DNA from: Flaveria trinervia
Lineage: Eukaryota; Streptophyta; Magnoliopsida; Asterales; Asteraceae
Assembly: GCA_025506515.1 (NCBI GenBank)
Contig: CM046444.1
Location: forward strand, 75,477,624-75,541,623
DNA length: 64,000 bases
Direction: 5' to 3'
The translations under genes were made by a program, and so were the position numbers. This document shows, piece by piece, positions 40,674-51,964 of this stretch; within the stretch, counting starts at the first letter, position 1, and every line of letters starts with the position of its first letter. The notes under the pieces were generated by a model. It was not told the origin of the DNA and searched no databases. It saw only the letters and a list, made by a program, of their open reading frames with translations.

Positions 40674-41880
40674 ATGGACACCCGTGGACATGGGCGTGGA
40701 CGTGGTCGTGGACGCAGACGTGGACGTGGCACTGGAGAACAGGGCGGTGGTGCTATTAACATGACCCCCGCAGAATTGGCTGCTCTAATTAATGAGCATG
40801 TTCAGGCGGTGGTGGCTGCTGCCCACGTGGGTGAGCCAGCAGATAAACAATGATAGAAAGATAAATCTGATATCCTTCAAAACTGTATGAGATGTCTCAT
40901 TAATGTGTGTTGTGTCAAAACAGGACCACCAGTGTGTACCTACAAGTCCTTTATGGACTGTAAACCACACACCTACAGTGGTATAGAAGGTTATGTAGGG
41001 CTTGTACGATGGTTCGAGAAGACTGAGTCTGTCTTCTCCAAATGTAATTGTCCACCTGCGGATCAAGTGAAGTATGCCACTGGCACTTTGGAGGGTGCTG
41101 CTATGTCTTGGTGGAACGCGCAAGTGCAGATGCTAGGACAAGCGATGGCGAATGGACTTCATGGGAAGAGTTCAAAGCAATGATGACTGAGGAGTACTGT
41201 CCTTGCAATGAAGTGTAGAAATTAGAGATGGAGTTCTGGCAATTGAAGATGCAGGGCTCGGAAATTGAGGCTTACACCACCAAAACCCATGAATTAGCAA
41301 CTTTGTGCCCGGGAATGGTGAATGAGGTGCATAAAAGGGTAGGGCATTACATATGGGGATTGGTACCCGAAATCCAAAGTATGGTAACTGCTTCCAATCC
41401 AACCACAACTCAGCAAGCCATCCAGCTAGCTCACAGGCTAACTGACCAAGCCGTGGAGCAAGGACGTCTACCCAAACGGGGCGCTGTGGCGAGCATGGCT
41501 GGCAACAAAAGAAAGTGGGATAATACCAACAACACCAAAGCATCATCATCTTCTAGTGGTCAACCTCAACCTCAACAGCAACAACAGCCAGTTCAGCAGC
41601 AGCGGAGGTTCGACAATAACCGCAACTTCAACCAAACGCCTGCAAATATCAAGGACCCAATGGTTATGGTGGTAGATATCTGAAGTGCACTCGGTGTAAT
41701 TACCATCATGTGGGAAGGTGTGATAACTTCAAGTGTCAACGTTGTGGAAAAATTGGAGACGCTGCAATGGATTGTCGTGGTGAAATGGTAAGGAGGGCAC
41801 AACAACCTCAAGAAACTCCCAAGGGTTGTTTTGAATGTGGGAAAGAAGGGCATTATAGGTGAAACTGCCCACAACTAAGG
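40674..41880 (+). pseudogene. gag: F gag with a probable intron and zinc knuckles
   Basis: ATG at 40674 begins MDTRGHGRGRGRGRRRG, an Arg/Gly-rich N-terminus, then TPAELAALINEHVQAVV. The frame would stop at 40851-40853, but removing 40831-40923 (GT...AG) restores it in phase to PPVCTYKSFMDCKPHTYSG and ADQVKYATGTLEGAAMSWW, the gypsy capsid domain. A frame change near 41165 and a stop near 41217 precede GSEIEAYTTKTHELATLCPG. After a Q-rich linker, knuckles lie near 41735-41775 (CQRCGKIGDAAMDC, His lost) and 41830-41870 (CFECGKEGHYR then TGA). Confidence 0.75.
40831..40923 (+). other. Probable 93-nt intron in F gag
   Basis: The donor is GG|GTGAGC at 40831 and the acceptor TCAAAACAG|GA at 40923. 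Joining the last G of exon 1 to GA of exon 2 makes a glycine codon and keeps the frame (AAHVG then PPVCTYK). The intron contains in-frame stops; length and AT content suit a short plant intron. Not checked by transcript. Confidence 0.55.
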
Positions 41881-41989
41881 AGAAATGGTAATGGCAATAA
41901 CAACAACAACAACACCAACAACCACGGTAACAACAACAACAATGGTAATAACCACAACGGTGGAAATGGTACTCGTAATGGCGGCAATA

Positions 41990-42516
41990 AAGATGGAGCC
42001 AAGGGGAGAGCCTTCGTCATTGGCTCAGGTGAGGCTCTAAATGATCCCACAACTGTTACTGGTAGGTTCTCTGTTAATGGTTGTTTTGCTACGGTACTAT
42101 TTGATACTTGAGCCGATAGGAGTTTCGTGTCCTTAAAGTTCTGTAGTCTTTTAAGTGATATACCCTCTGCTTTAGAATCTAAATACATTGTGGAATTAGC
42201 CGATGGTAAACAAATCCATGTAACGCATATCTTTAAAGACTATAAGATAGAACTCGCTCGCCATACTTTCGCTATAGATCTTATGCCTGTTACGCTGGGG
42301 AGTTTTGATGTTGTGATAGGCATGGATTGGCTCTCTAGCAAGCAAGCGGAAGTCATATGTCATGAGAAGATCATACGAATTCTTGTTGGTGACAACATCC
42401 TTACCGTCAGAGGTGATAGGAGTGGTGCTATGATAGGCATCATCTCATTCATGAAAGCTCAAAAGTTATTACGAAAGGGTCGTGTGGCTATTCTAGCACT
42501 TGTAACCGATAAGTAG
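41990..42516 (+). pseudogene. pol: F protease (stop in the active site)
   Basis: GRAFVIGSGEALNDPTTVTG leads to LFDT followed by TGA (42109-42111) exactly at the glycine of the D-T-G active site, then ADRSFVS. Downstream, the open frame 42127-42516 has the flap region and VVIGMDWLSSKQAEV. A TAG at 42514-42516 ends it. Otherwise complete. Confidence 0.85.
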
Positions 42517-42531
42517 GCAGAAGAATGGAGA

Positions 42532-43500
42532 ATGGAGGATATTCCCATAGTACGTGATTTTCCAGAGGTGTTTCCCGAGGATCTTCCTGGATTACCACCT
42601 CACCGCCAAGTGGAATTCCAGATTGAGTTGACCCCCGGCGCAGCTCTGATTGCTAGGGCACCTTATCGATTAGCACCAAACGAGCTACAAGAGTTGTCAT
42701 CACAACTTCAGGAGCTTTTAGATAAGGGCTTTATTCGACCTAGCACATCACCTTGGGGAGCTCCTGTTCTTTTTGTTAAGAAGAAGGATGGCACATTCCG
42801 GATGTACATCGATTATAGAGAGTTAAACAAAGTAACAGTCAAGAACCGATGCCCTTTACCTCTTATCGACGACTTGTTCGATCAGCTTCAAGGATCAAGC
42901 TATTATTCGAAGATTACTTGAGATCTGGTTATCATCAACTTAGAGTTCGAGAAGAAGACATTCCCAAGACTGCATTACGTACTCGTTATGGTCATTATGA
43001 GTTCTTGGTCATGCCTTTTGGGTTGACTAATGCACCTGCTACGTTCATGGACCTCATGAACCGTGTGTGCAAACCTTATCATGATGAGTTTGTCATTGTG
43101 TTCATCGATGATATACTGATATATTCTACGACCAAGGAGGAGCATGAAGAGCACTTACGAATGATCTTGGAACTGTTGAAAAATGAGCAGTTGTATGCTA
43201 AATTCTCAAAGTGTGACTTTTGGATAAGAGAAGTTCAATTCCTAGGTCATATTGTTAATGAGAAAGGGATACATGTCGATCCTGCCAAAATTGAGGCGAT
43301 AAAGAATTGGACTACACCCAAAACGCCGAGTGAGATAAGACAATTTATGGGATTAGTAGGATATTACCGACGATTCATAGAAGGATTTTCTAAAATCGCA
43401 TAACCTCTCACTGCCTTGACCCACAAAGGAACAACATACAAATGGTGTGAGAGCCAAGAATCAGCTTTTCAATTGTTAAAACAAAAACTGTGTACTGCCC
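42532..43500 (+). pseudogene. pol: F reverse transcriptase
   Basis: 42532-42921: FPEVFPEDLPGLPPHRQVEF, LTPGAALIARAPYRLAPNEL, FIRPSTSPWGAPVLFVKKKD, MYIDYRELNKVT. A one-base loss near 42917 shifts the frame to 42849-43403: YHQLRVREEDIPKTALRTRY, VMPFGLTNAPATFMDLMN and the intact catalytic FIDDILIYS near 43103, then LGHIVNEKGIHVDPAKIEAI and GYYRRFIEGFSKIA. A TAA at 43401-43403 ends it; PLTAL continues in the same register. Full length for the family. Confidence 0.92.
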
Positions 43501-43900
43501 CGAGCATTACCAGAGGGAACAGATGACTTTGTGGTGTATTGCGATGCATCCATTCAAGGATTGGGTTGTGTCTTGATGCAACGAGATAAGGTGATAGCCT
43601 ATGCCTCGAGACAACTAAAGGTTCATGAGAAGAACTATACCACCTATGACTTAGAATTGGATGCAGTGATTTTTGCCTTAAATATCTGGAGACTTACTTG
43701 TACGGTACCAAGTGCACTATCTACACCGATCACAAGAGTCTTCGGCATATCTTCGAGCAAAAAGAGTTGAATATGAGGCAACGACGTTGGGTGGAACTAC
43801 TAAATGACTATGATTGCGCTATTAAGTACCATCCGGGAAAGGCGAACGTAGTTGCCGATGCCCTAAGCAGGAAGGAAACAGCTAAACCCCGACGGGTGCG
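43500..43900 (+). pseudogene. pol: F RNase H
   Basis: 43531-43770 has VYCDASIQGLGCVLMQRDKV, IAYASRQLKVHEKNYTTYDL and ELDAVIFAL, with the D-E-D residues. A frame change near 43690 moves to the 43698-44282 frame (IYTDHKSLRHIFEQKELNM, VVADALSRK). A deletion near 43500 (after LCTAP) damages the RT-RNase H connection. Confidence 0.88.
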
Positions 43901-44950
43901 AGCTTTACAACTTACTATCAGTACCCAACTGCCCAAACAAGTTAAGGAGGTGCAGATAGAAGCTTTAAAAGCAGAAAATGTTGGTTCTGAGTCATTAAGG
44001 GGAATGGATAAACAGCTAGTGGTGAAAGAGGATGCAATTCGGTATTTCATGGATAGACTTTGGGTGCCTGTTTATGGAAATCTGAGAGATTTAGTTATGA
44101 GCGAGGCACACAAATCTAAGTATTCTATACATCCTGGATCCAACAAGATGTATCATGACCTAAAGGCGCACTATTGGTGGCCTAACATGAGAGCGGATGT
44201 AGCTATGTATGTGAGCAAGTGTTTGACCTGCTCGAAAGTAAAAGTGGAATATCAAAAACCATCTGGACTTACAACAACCTGAGATACCAATGTGGAAATG
44301 GGAACAGATCTCCATGGATTTTATTACTAAGTTACCCCAGACTAGTACTGGTTGTGACACGATATGGGTTATTGTGGATCGATTGACAAAGTCTGCTCAT
44401 TTCCTTGCAATTAAGGAAACGGAGAAGATGGAGAAATTAACTCGACTGTACCTTAAAGAGATCGTTTCAAGACACGGTGTACCGATCTCTATTATTTCCG
44501 AGCGCGACGCTCGTTTCACGTCACATTTCTGGCAATCATTGCAGAAATCTTTGGGTACACGATTGGATATGAGTACTGCATATCACCCACAGACGGATAG
44601 CCAGAGTGAGCGTACCATACAGATGTTAGAGGATATGCTACGTGCTTGTGTGATTGATTTCAGGAATAACTAGGAAATTCACCTGCCATTGGTGGAGTTT
44701 TCTTATAACAACAGTTATTATACTAGTATACAGGCAGCACCTTTCGAGGCGTTGTATGGGAGAAAATGTTGATCACCAGTTTGCCGGGCAGAAATTGGTG
44801 AGAGTCAGCTAACAGGTCCCGATTTAATTCAGGAGACAATTGAGAAGATTGTACAGATACGGAACCATATGCCTGCAGGGCGAGACACACAAAAGAGTTA
44901 AGCTGACAAGAGACAGAAACCTTTAGAGTTTCAGGTTGGTGACAAGGTTT
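43900..44950 (+). pseudogene. pol: F integrase zinc-binding domain and catalytic core
   Basis: 43698-44282 continues into the H-H-C-C domain (HPGSNKMYHDLKAHYWWPNM, CLTCSKVK). After a frame change near 44275, 44290-44673 holds the core: WEQISMDFITKLP (first Asp), VDRLTKSAHF, ISERDARFTSHFW (second Asp), YHPQTDSQSERTIQ (Glu). A TAG at 44671-44673 (after FRNN) and stops near 44770 and 44900 interrupt the C-terminal part (LPLVEFSYNNSYY-like). Confidence 0.9.
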
Positions 44951-45306
44951 TGTTGAAAGTCTCACCATGGAAAGGCATAGTTCGGTTTGGTAAACGAGGG
45001 AAACTAAATCCGAGGTATGTTGGACCATTTGAAATAGTGGAAAGGATAGGTCCAGTGGCCTATCGACTAGCCCTACCTGACTCACTAAGTGGAATCCATG
45101 ATGTATTTCACGTGTCAAACCTGAAGAAGTGCATAACTGATGAAACAATGGTTGTACCACTAGAAGAAATTCAAGTGGATGAACAATTACGTTTTATCGT
45201 AGAACCAGTCGAGGTGATGGACCGTGAGGTGAAAACACTTAAGCAAAGCAAGATACCTATTGTCAAAATCCATTGGAATTCACGACATGGACCGGAATTC
45301 ACATAG
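44950..45306 (+). pseudogene. pol: F integrase C-terminus with chromodomain-like motif
   Basis: A 118-codon frame: GPY/F module KLNPRYVGPFEIVERIGPVA, the strand HDVFHVSNLKKCI, then VVPLEEIQVDEQL and IVEPVEVMDREVKTLKQSKI followed by PIVKIHWNSRHGPEFT; TAG at 45304-45306 comes right before an E-R-E-D continuation. In chromoviruses the corresponding domain guides integration towards particular chromatin. Reduced aromatic-cage content means the exact class is uncertain. Confidence 0.8.
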
Positions 45307-45379
45307 GAACGAGAAGATCAAATGAAGCTTAAGTACCCTCAACTATTCGAAAAGACAATGCCAGCAGACAAAGGTATTG

Positions 45380-45544
45380 ATTTAAATTTCGGGACGAAAT
45401 TTCTTTCAACATGGGATGATGTGACAACTCATCCAAAACTCACTCGATTTCGATTTCTGTGTGCCAATGCAGTAGACCAGTGATGGAACACTCTCACCAT
45501 GTAACGCAATTTTCGGGACGAAAATTCTTTCAACATGGGGATAA
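45380..45544 (+). promoter_or_regulatory. F duplicated pre-LTR (purine tract) region
   Basis: CGGGACGAAATTTCTTTCAA then CATGGGATGATGTGACA at about 45391-45426 recurs as CGGGACGAAAATTCTTTCAA then CATGGGGATAATGTGACA at 45512-45550, where TGTGACA is the LTR start. The first copy therefore mimics an LTR start ~120 bp too early. Conserved in G. Confidence 0.65.
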
Positions 45545-48293
45545 TGTGACATCCGGTAAATTTCCGTTACCAAACTCTGTTAGTTCCGTTAAGTCTTGCA
45601 TACACGTGTCGTAAACACATACTAGTTGTCGTTTAACGTTGGTGACCTAATAATAATGAATAATCTTACAATTAATGTTAATCTAATTGATTATGTGATT
45701 ATTGTGTTATGTTTATGTGTTTGCATGTTTTAAATGTTAATTAGAAAATTAATCGCGTAACGCGAAAACGTGTATATTTATTCGTATGTCTTGTGTTTTT
45801 GTAAAGATAAAATATATAATGATTTTTATTAGTTTATATCTTTATAGTATTAAGTTAAAAACACTTTACAAAGAGTTTAAAGCCTAGTTTTTATAAAATA
45901 CAAATTACAAGGGTTTAAAGGGTAAATATGGAAATTAAAATTAAACAAAACACCCAAACCCTAGCCCCCACCCCAAATCGGCTGCGACTTCACCTCTCTT
46001 CCCCTCTCCTTTGCCATTTCGACCTAGAACAAGCATCAAAGCATCGATTTGGTTCGATTACAAGGCATACAACACGTTGGAATCATCAATTGCAAGTTAA
46101 CACACGTTTAAAGGTTAGATTTTTCAAGTTTTTCTGAGTTGTTCATGATGGCCGAACGTAAACTCGTGAATGGGTGTTCATGGAGTCGAAATTGATGTTA
46201 ATTGATGGTGTTAGTATATTAGTTGGATTGAATACATGTTGTTTAATGTTGATTATGTATGAATTGTATGTTTCTAGTGGATTGATCATGAACTTTGGTT
46301 TTATGCAAACCCTAATTTGAAATTAGAATGATTATGAGAGGTTGATGATTGTTTGATGAATGTATGATGATTTGTAGGTTTTATGAATGTTAGGATGCGT
46401 TGATCTTGCAAGAAATCGATGAATTGACGTTGGTGTTCATAGGTTACTAAGAATAGTAACTTTATTTTGCATGTAATGTTGAATTATTGATGAATGGATG
46501 TTATGGATGTGTTCATGGTGATGATTAGATGTTAGATTGTTGTTGTGATCATTAGGAATTCAAGAACACATGTTATAGTTCATACATTACCAAAGATAGT
46601 AACTTTTTAGGATATGAATTGATGAATTATGATGTTTGGATGTTGTTGATCATGCTTAGATGTTGATATGAACTTGAATTGGTATATTATTAATGAATTC
46701 ATGAATGCATTGGATGTTTAATAGATTTTGGGATGTGCTTTCCCAAAAGGGAAACTTTATTTGCACAAAGTTTGATGGATGATAGTTTGAACATGTTTGG
46801 GATGTTAGTAGCATGTTAGTAAGTTCATGGATGAATTCTAATTTGATAGAACATGTTAAATTAGTTGTATGGGATGTTTGGATAATGATGGGTGATGTTT
46901 TGACTTTGATGATCATGTATGATGTTGATGTTGACTAGTGGTTAGGACATCATGTTTGGGACTGGAAATTAATTGTTGTGATGTTGTTGAATGCAATGTA
47001 CATGGCTAATGAATATGATTATGATCATCATACACGCGTGCGAATCTGAGGCCCCTACTTAGTAGGATTGGCAGGGTTTAGGATGTGAAGTCGTGAGTGG
47101 CTTCACATGGCATGTGGTGAGTGGTTTGATCTTTGTGTGACATGTTAATTGTGTTATAACTAGTGGACATGTTAAGGTTCTAGATTCGCATGACTTGTAT
47201 GATACTTGGTTGTATGATGATCTAAGTGATACACGTGGATAATATAGCATACATATGATCTATTTGAATGTTAACTATGTATGATATATGTGTATGATTA
47301 CTTGAATGGTTTACAACACATAAAGTCACCAACGGGTCAAACGGGTCAACTGGGTCAAACATGTCTGTTTTTCTGAAATCTTGAGTCCTTGGTTGTAGTG
47401 TACTTAGGGTTTCACATGTTCTTTATTTACACGTACTCACGTACTTATATGATCTAGGTAACCACTGAAGGTTGTTTGTCCATTCTGTTTGTCAAGTAGA
47501 ACTCTAAGTGTCTATTACGCGTATCAGGTGAGTTCATGCCCCACTTTTTATTTAATCTCTTTTGGGGGAGATAGCATACTGGTAAATGACAAACGCTTTA
47601 TATATTCAAGTTTTGTATAATATTATATAGTGTTGATATCATGGAAAAGTCCTCACACTTTCGAAATGTTAATATTGAATAGGGGGAAATTTGGGTAGTA
47701 CTACTGGTTCTGACGAGCCCCACCTGTGTGACTCGAGGTCAACCGGGTGGAATTTGTCCTATTGAACATTTTCACGACCTGTTAAGTCGTGACAGGAGGC
47801 AACAACGTAACACAGTCAGCTTCAATTACGAAATCACTATGAAATAATACTTATTGATAATGGACTAGCTATCTGTTACAATGCACTACTTTAATATCTA
47901 TGTTGTTAACTAGTTTATGTTTGATTATCACTCTTGAACTCACCAACCATTGTGTTGACATTTTAGTATGCTATTCTCAGGTCATTAGCTTGCTTGCCAT
48001 AGGAGCACTACATGGTTCACTTGCATTCTAAGACTCGGTCTCTAAGACATTTTTTTAGTATTTTAATGAATAATGTTTACTCTTTTGGGTTGGCACATTT
48101 TTTGCCATAGTTACACTTTTATTTCGTTGGGTTGTTTTTCAAAACGCTTCCGCACAATTTAAAGTTTATGATTTGGTTGATATTATTTTTAATAGACGCA
48201 TATAGAGTCGTTCTGAGTAACTATTGACTGTGATCCTGGTTTGTTCACTCGCGTCGCGGTAAGACTCCGCACGTGGATTTTGAGGGTGTGACA
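45545..48293 (+). repeat. 3' LTR of element F (2,749 bp)
   Basis: TGTGACATCCGG to GAGGGTGTGACA. Start verified against G (30017), end against the 5' LTR (39563). A short ATG frame (45928-46137) is not conserved in G. The following bases CTATT would be half of a target duplication, but the other side has been lost to E. Confidence 0.92.
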
Positions 48294-49530
48294 CTATTTT
48301 AAAGTACGGAGTAGTTTAATGTATCAAATGGTTTAAAGTGGTTAAAATGTGAAGAGTTTAAGATATCAAAACCTTTAAAGTTTTAATCCGTTGAAAAAAA
48401 GTATCAAATGGTTCAGAGTGTCAAATAGTCTATGGTTTTAGTCAGAGATGTGTATTGAGTGACTTAAAATAACCAGGGATCCAAGGCATTTATCTAGATA
48501 AAAAACTTCTAAATAGTCTCAAATGGCCTAAATCACCACTTGGATGAAAAGTATTAATCGGTTTAAGATGTTGTAGTTTAGGTATCTATTACTTTAACGT
48601 AATATGAAATCTTAAATATGAAAGAAGTGAGTGTGTTTGGTTTAAGGAACTGGCCGAAGCCTCGTCATGTTGATGTAACGTGGTACCTATATATTGAATT
48701 CATCATAATGTATCCATCGTAGCTGAATTATGTTGTCAATGTCCTTTCATTCAATGGCTTTAATACTTTAGCATCTTGTCAACCATTAGCATTTATCTAG
48801 CCACATAAGAAGTTTCTCACAGCCTAATTAACATCATTATTAACGAAATAACAGAGCATTTATGTATCGGGAGTACTAGAGGTGCATCCACTATGCTCAT
48901 ATTATATTGTTAAAGTTTCATACACTAAAACATTATAAAGGTTTATGTCAAAACACATAAAGAACACAAAGAAAGGGTCACTCAATAAGGTTCACTAGGA
49001 TTCTTATGCATGGTAATTTACTACTACATGTGCGCCCGTAATGATAAATTACATTACATGGTCCTCTTAGTCCTTATTTTTAAAAAAACAAAGAAATTTA
49101 TCATGAGAATATGGTCCTCTTAGTCCTTCTTATTTTAAAAAAAACAAAGAAATTTATCATGAGAATTGTGTTGTCTGCAACTAAAGCCAAATTTAAATTA
49201 TTACTAATATTGGTAGTTGGAACACTTAACAAGTATTCTTTCGGTGTCTAACATAGGTAGTGTGGATTTACTCTCTATATAAGTGTAATTTAGTTGCATC
49301 TAAAGATGAGCTCAAACAAGGTTGAGAAAGAATGTTGTTGAGGTACTCTTCAAGTATTAGCCTTCTCAATCGTAATGTAGGTTAGATGTAATTATATGCA
49401 TAATGAAGCTTGAGTATCTAGATATTTCAAAACATACTAGTGAGGAATCTATGTGGCCACTTGAATTTTTGACATTTAACAGGTTGCGTGGTGTTCACTC
49501 TAGCTAACGCATGTATTTTTGGTGATATTT
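48294..49530. other. Unassigned AT-rich DNA between F and J
   Basis: No ORF over 60 codons and no element motif recognised. The first ~300 bp contain loosely repeated TATCAAATGGTTTAAAG-type phrases. A 53/56-bp tandem duplication is at 49058-49166. This may be host intergenic sequence or an old decayed element. Confidence 0.5.
49058..49166. repeat. Tandem duplication of ~55 bp
   Basis: Two copies (49058-49110, 49111-49166), each beginning ATGGTCCTCTTAGTCCTT and ending TTTATCATGAGAAT, with a 3-bp length difference. Confidence 0.9.
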
Positions 49531-50278
49531 TGTAACACCCGGATATTTTTTTGTCTCAAACAAAAGAATAAAGTGAAGAAAAAGAAAGAAAAGCTATTTA
49601 ACCCAAGTTGAGGGGCTTAAAGTGTCAAAAGGACAAAAAGGTTTGAAAGTTGGTGTAAAGGGGGCATGGCCGCCCACTCTCTTCTCACAACATCCAAATC
49701 TTCGAACATTTTAGAGAGGGAAAGTGTAGATTCGGATTTTGAAGAAGAACAAGAAGAAGAGCGAATTCAAGGTAAGAATTAATGTGTTTATGATGTTCTT
49801 AACTGGTTTTATCCTCGGTTGTATGCTTATGTATGTTTGTATGTGTTCGGGTGTGTGTTTTGGTGGGTTTATAGGCGGTTGAACTCAATTGCAAACAGGT
49901 TTGAAAGAAGTCAAACCTAAAAGGCTACAAAGGTGAGTTATAAAACCCATATTTTACATCTTTTACCTGATTTTGGGGCTTGAAATGCATGTATGAACTT
50001 TTTACAAAAGTTGGGCTTCATACCTGTATGTATGTATGTGTGTACGATGTGGGTAGGGTTTGATTTTGGGCTATGTTTATGTTTGATGATGTTATGGTTG
50101 TGTTTTTACGGCTTAGAATGTAAGATTTAAACATAGAACATGATAGATGGTGTTTGGGGACCAAATTATGAGGTTAGGTGTGACCTGGGCTGATCATGCC
50201 CCAAAACGTAGCTCATACGCCCAGCCATAGATAACTGCTTAAGTGTTCCTCATGCAGATGAAGTCTGCCGAAGGAAAC

Positions 50279-50757
50279 GCGGATGAGTATAAGTCAATGC
50301 GGATGAGTATATGTCAATGCGGATGAGTATAAGTCAATGCAGATGAGTATAAGTCAATGCGGATGAGTAGGAGTCAATGCGGATGAGTATGAGTCAATGT
50401 GGATGATTATGAGTCAATGCGGATGAGTATAAGTCAATGCGGATGAGTATGAATCAATACGGATGAATATAAGTCAATGCGGATGAGTAAAAGGAAATGC
50501 GGGTTAGTAAAAGGAAATGCGGATGAGTAAAAGGAATTGTGGATGAGTAAAAAGGAAATGCGGATGAGTAAAAGGAAATGCGGATGAGTAAAAGCAAATG
50601 CAGATGAGTAAAAGGAAATGCAGATGAGTACAAGGAAATGTGGATGAGTAAAAGGAAATGCGGATGAGTAAAAGGAAATGCGGATGAGTAAAAGGAAATG
50701 TAGATGAACAAAAACAGAAATGCGGATGAACAATAAGAAATGCGGATGAACACTTAG
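50279..50757. repeat. 20-bp minisatellite (about 24 copies) in J
   Basis: Two variants in blocks: ATGCGGATGAGTATAAGTCA at about 50279-50480 and ATGCGGATGAGTAAAAGGAA at about 50480-50710, then two units with GAACAATAAG. Because 20 is not a multiple of three and units lack stops on the minus strand, three overlapping minus-strand frames (50434-50824) are artefacts. Confidence 0.95.
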
Positions 50758-51282
50758 AATATTTTCTGATTTCCGGAGGAAAAGTGCAGATGTGGGCTTT
50801 GACTTGGGATTTTCCCGAGGGCATAGTAAGTTGACTTTTTGGAAGTCAATGATGATGTGAAGGCATGGTATGATGATGTATGATATGATTTGATGATGTA
50901 TGATTGATGCTTATGCATGATGGTACGTGTGATGTATGTTATGTATGCATGCTGATATGTATGATAATTTGCATGATTATGTTAATGTTCTTGTTATGTA
51001 TGTTTATCTTTCCCGTGGCTTTACGTGTTATAGTTGTGAAATAAATGATGATTATTATGTAACGTAAAATGAAAGATAATGAAAAGAGGAACATAATAAT
51101 AGAGTGCATACATTAATGAAAGAGAAAGTATAGAAAGGCTTGCAAGCAAAATGTACAGAGGTGACGACTCTAAAATGTCTTAAACTCAACTGCGTATGGT
51201 TTAGCTAACCCTTAAGGATACACACAGGGGTTCCAGTATTTCTGATTGACCAACGGTTTGGTACATGGTTTATAGTGATTAC

Positions 51283-51465
51283 TCACCTCGGTGTTGGGGC
51301 CAGGCTATGTGTGGTATGGAAGTCAATTATGATTTTCAGCCCAGTACCCGAATTATGCATAATGTTGGGGTGTAGTATACAGTTGGGATCTTTGTCGCTT
51401 ACCCCGGTGCTAGTGCGAGGCTATGTGCGGTATGGAAGTCATTATGAACTTCAGCCTAATACCCC
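51283..51465. repeat. Diverged direct duplication inside J
   Basis: 51283-51350 and 51398-51465 share ACCCCGGTG, then GGCTATGTG(T/C)GGTATGGA and AGTCA...TTATGA...TTCAGCC. Roughly 80% identical by eye, 115 bp apart. Confidence 0.75.
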
Positions 51466-51964
51466 ATTTGTTTGGGGCATAGCTAATGACACTGATCCAG
51501 ATAATGATAAAGAATGTGGTAAAGAAAGAAAGAGTTAAAGAAAGAATATGATGAACAGTAAAAGAAGAAAATAATGAAATTATCTATGTGTGTATACGTA
51601 CGATGTGTGATCATATACAACAGTATAGTATGATTTGAAAGAAAGTGATGAATGGTTTAAACAAAAGTAAAGTATGTTTATTTTTAGAGTAGAACTCACT
51701 AAGCAACACTGACTTTTATGCATTTTTCAGTTGGCAGGTAAAGTTGTTGAGGATGGCACGGAGCGGCTACTTGGCACTTTTTGGATGGCATTCTTTTTTT
51801 TCATTGAAGTGCGAACAAATGATATTGTGTAACGAATGTTGTTTTATTTTGCAAAAGCATTTTTAATGAAAATGTTGTTTTTAATGTTTCCGTTGTAACA
51901 TTTATTTCAAGTTAATGTAACTATATGTTTTATGTGTGATGATTGGCTAGCTGTAAGTGTAACA

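Larger units (their letters stand above)
37434..48293 (+). mobile_element. Element F: Ty3/gypsy chromovirus (probably Tekay/Del-like)
   Basis: 5' LTR (head missing), primer site, an extra ORF, gag, protease, RT, RNase H, integrase with chromodomain-like C-terminus, duplicated purine-tract region and a full 2,749-bp 3' LTR. Pol order with integrase last is gypsy. The end motif EVMDREVKTLKQSKIPIVK then WERE resembles plant chromovirus chromodomains, and multi-kilobase LTRs fit Tekay/Del. The LTRs look very similar to each other, so insertion is recent, but point lesions make it non-autonomous. Confidence 0.88.
49531..51964 (+). repeat. Probable solo gypsy-type LTR (J, 2,434 bp)
   Basis: Starts TGTAACACCCGG and ends AGTGTAACA, the same pattern of ends as F (TGTGACATCC...GTGTGACA). 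An AACTCACTAAGCA...TTTTTCAG-type segment near 51690-51730 is typical of plant gypsy LTRs from memory. No primer site follows and no purine tract precedes it. Flanking five-base words (TATTT, ACCGA) do not match, so a target duplication is not supported. Orientation is inferred from the ends. Confidence 0.5.

Noticed and set aside
41172..42188. Minus-strand frames of 93-125 codons opposite F gag and protease
   Set aside because: Antisense to a recognised gag-protease; they have no domain content and low-complexity leucine/proline runs from Asn/Gly repeats.
48294..49530. Possible host gene fragment or promoter
   Set aside because: No ORF, splice pattern or conserved protein segment could be found; left as unassigned.
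50434..50824. Three overlapping ~100-codon minus-strand frames with repeated FTHPHFLLLIRISF-like peptides
   Set aside because: They are the translation of a 20-bp minisatellite without stops on that strand; a period not divisible by three opens all frames.
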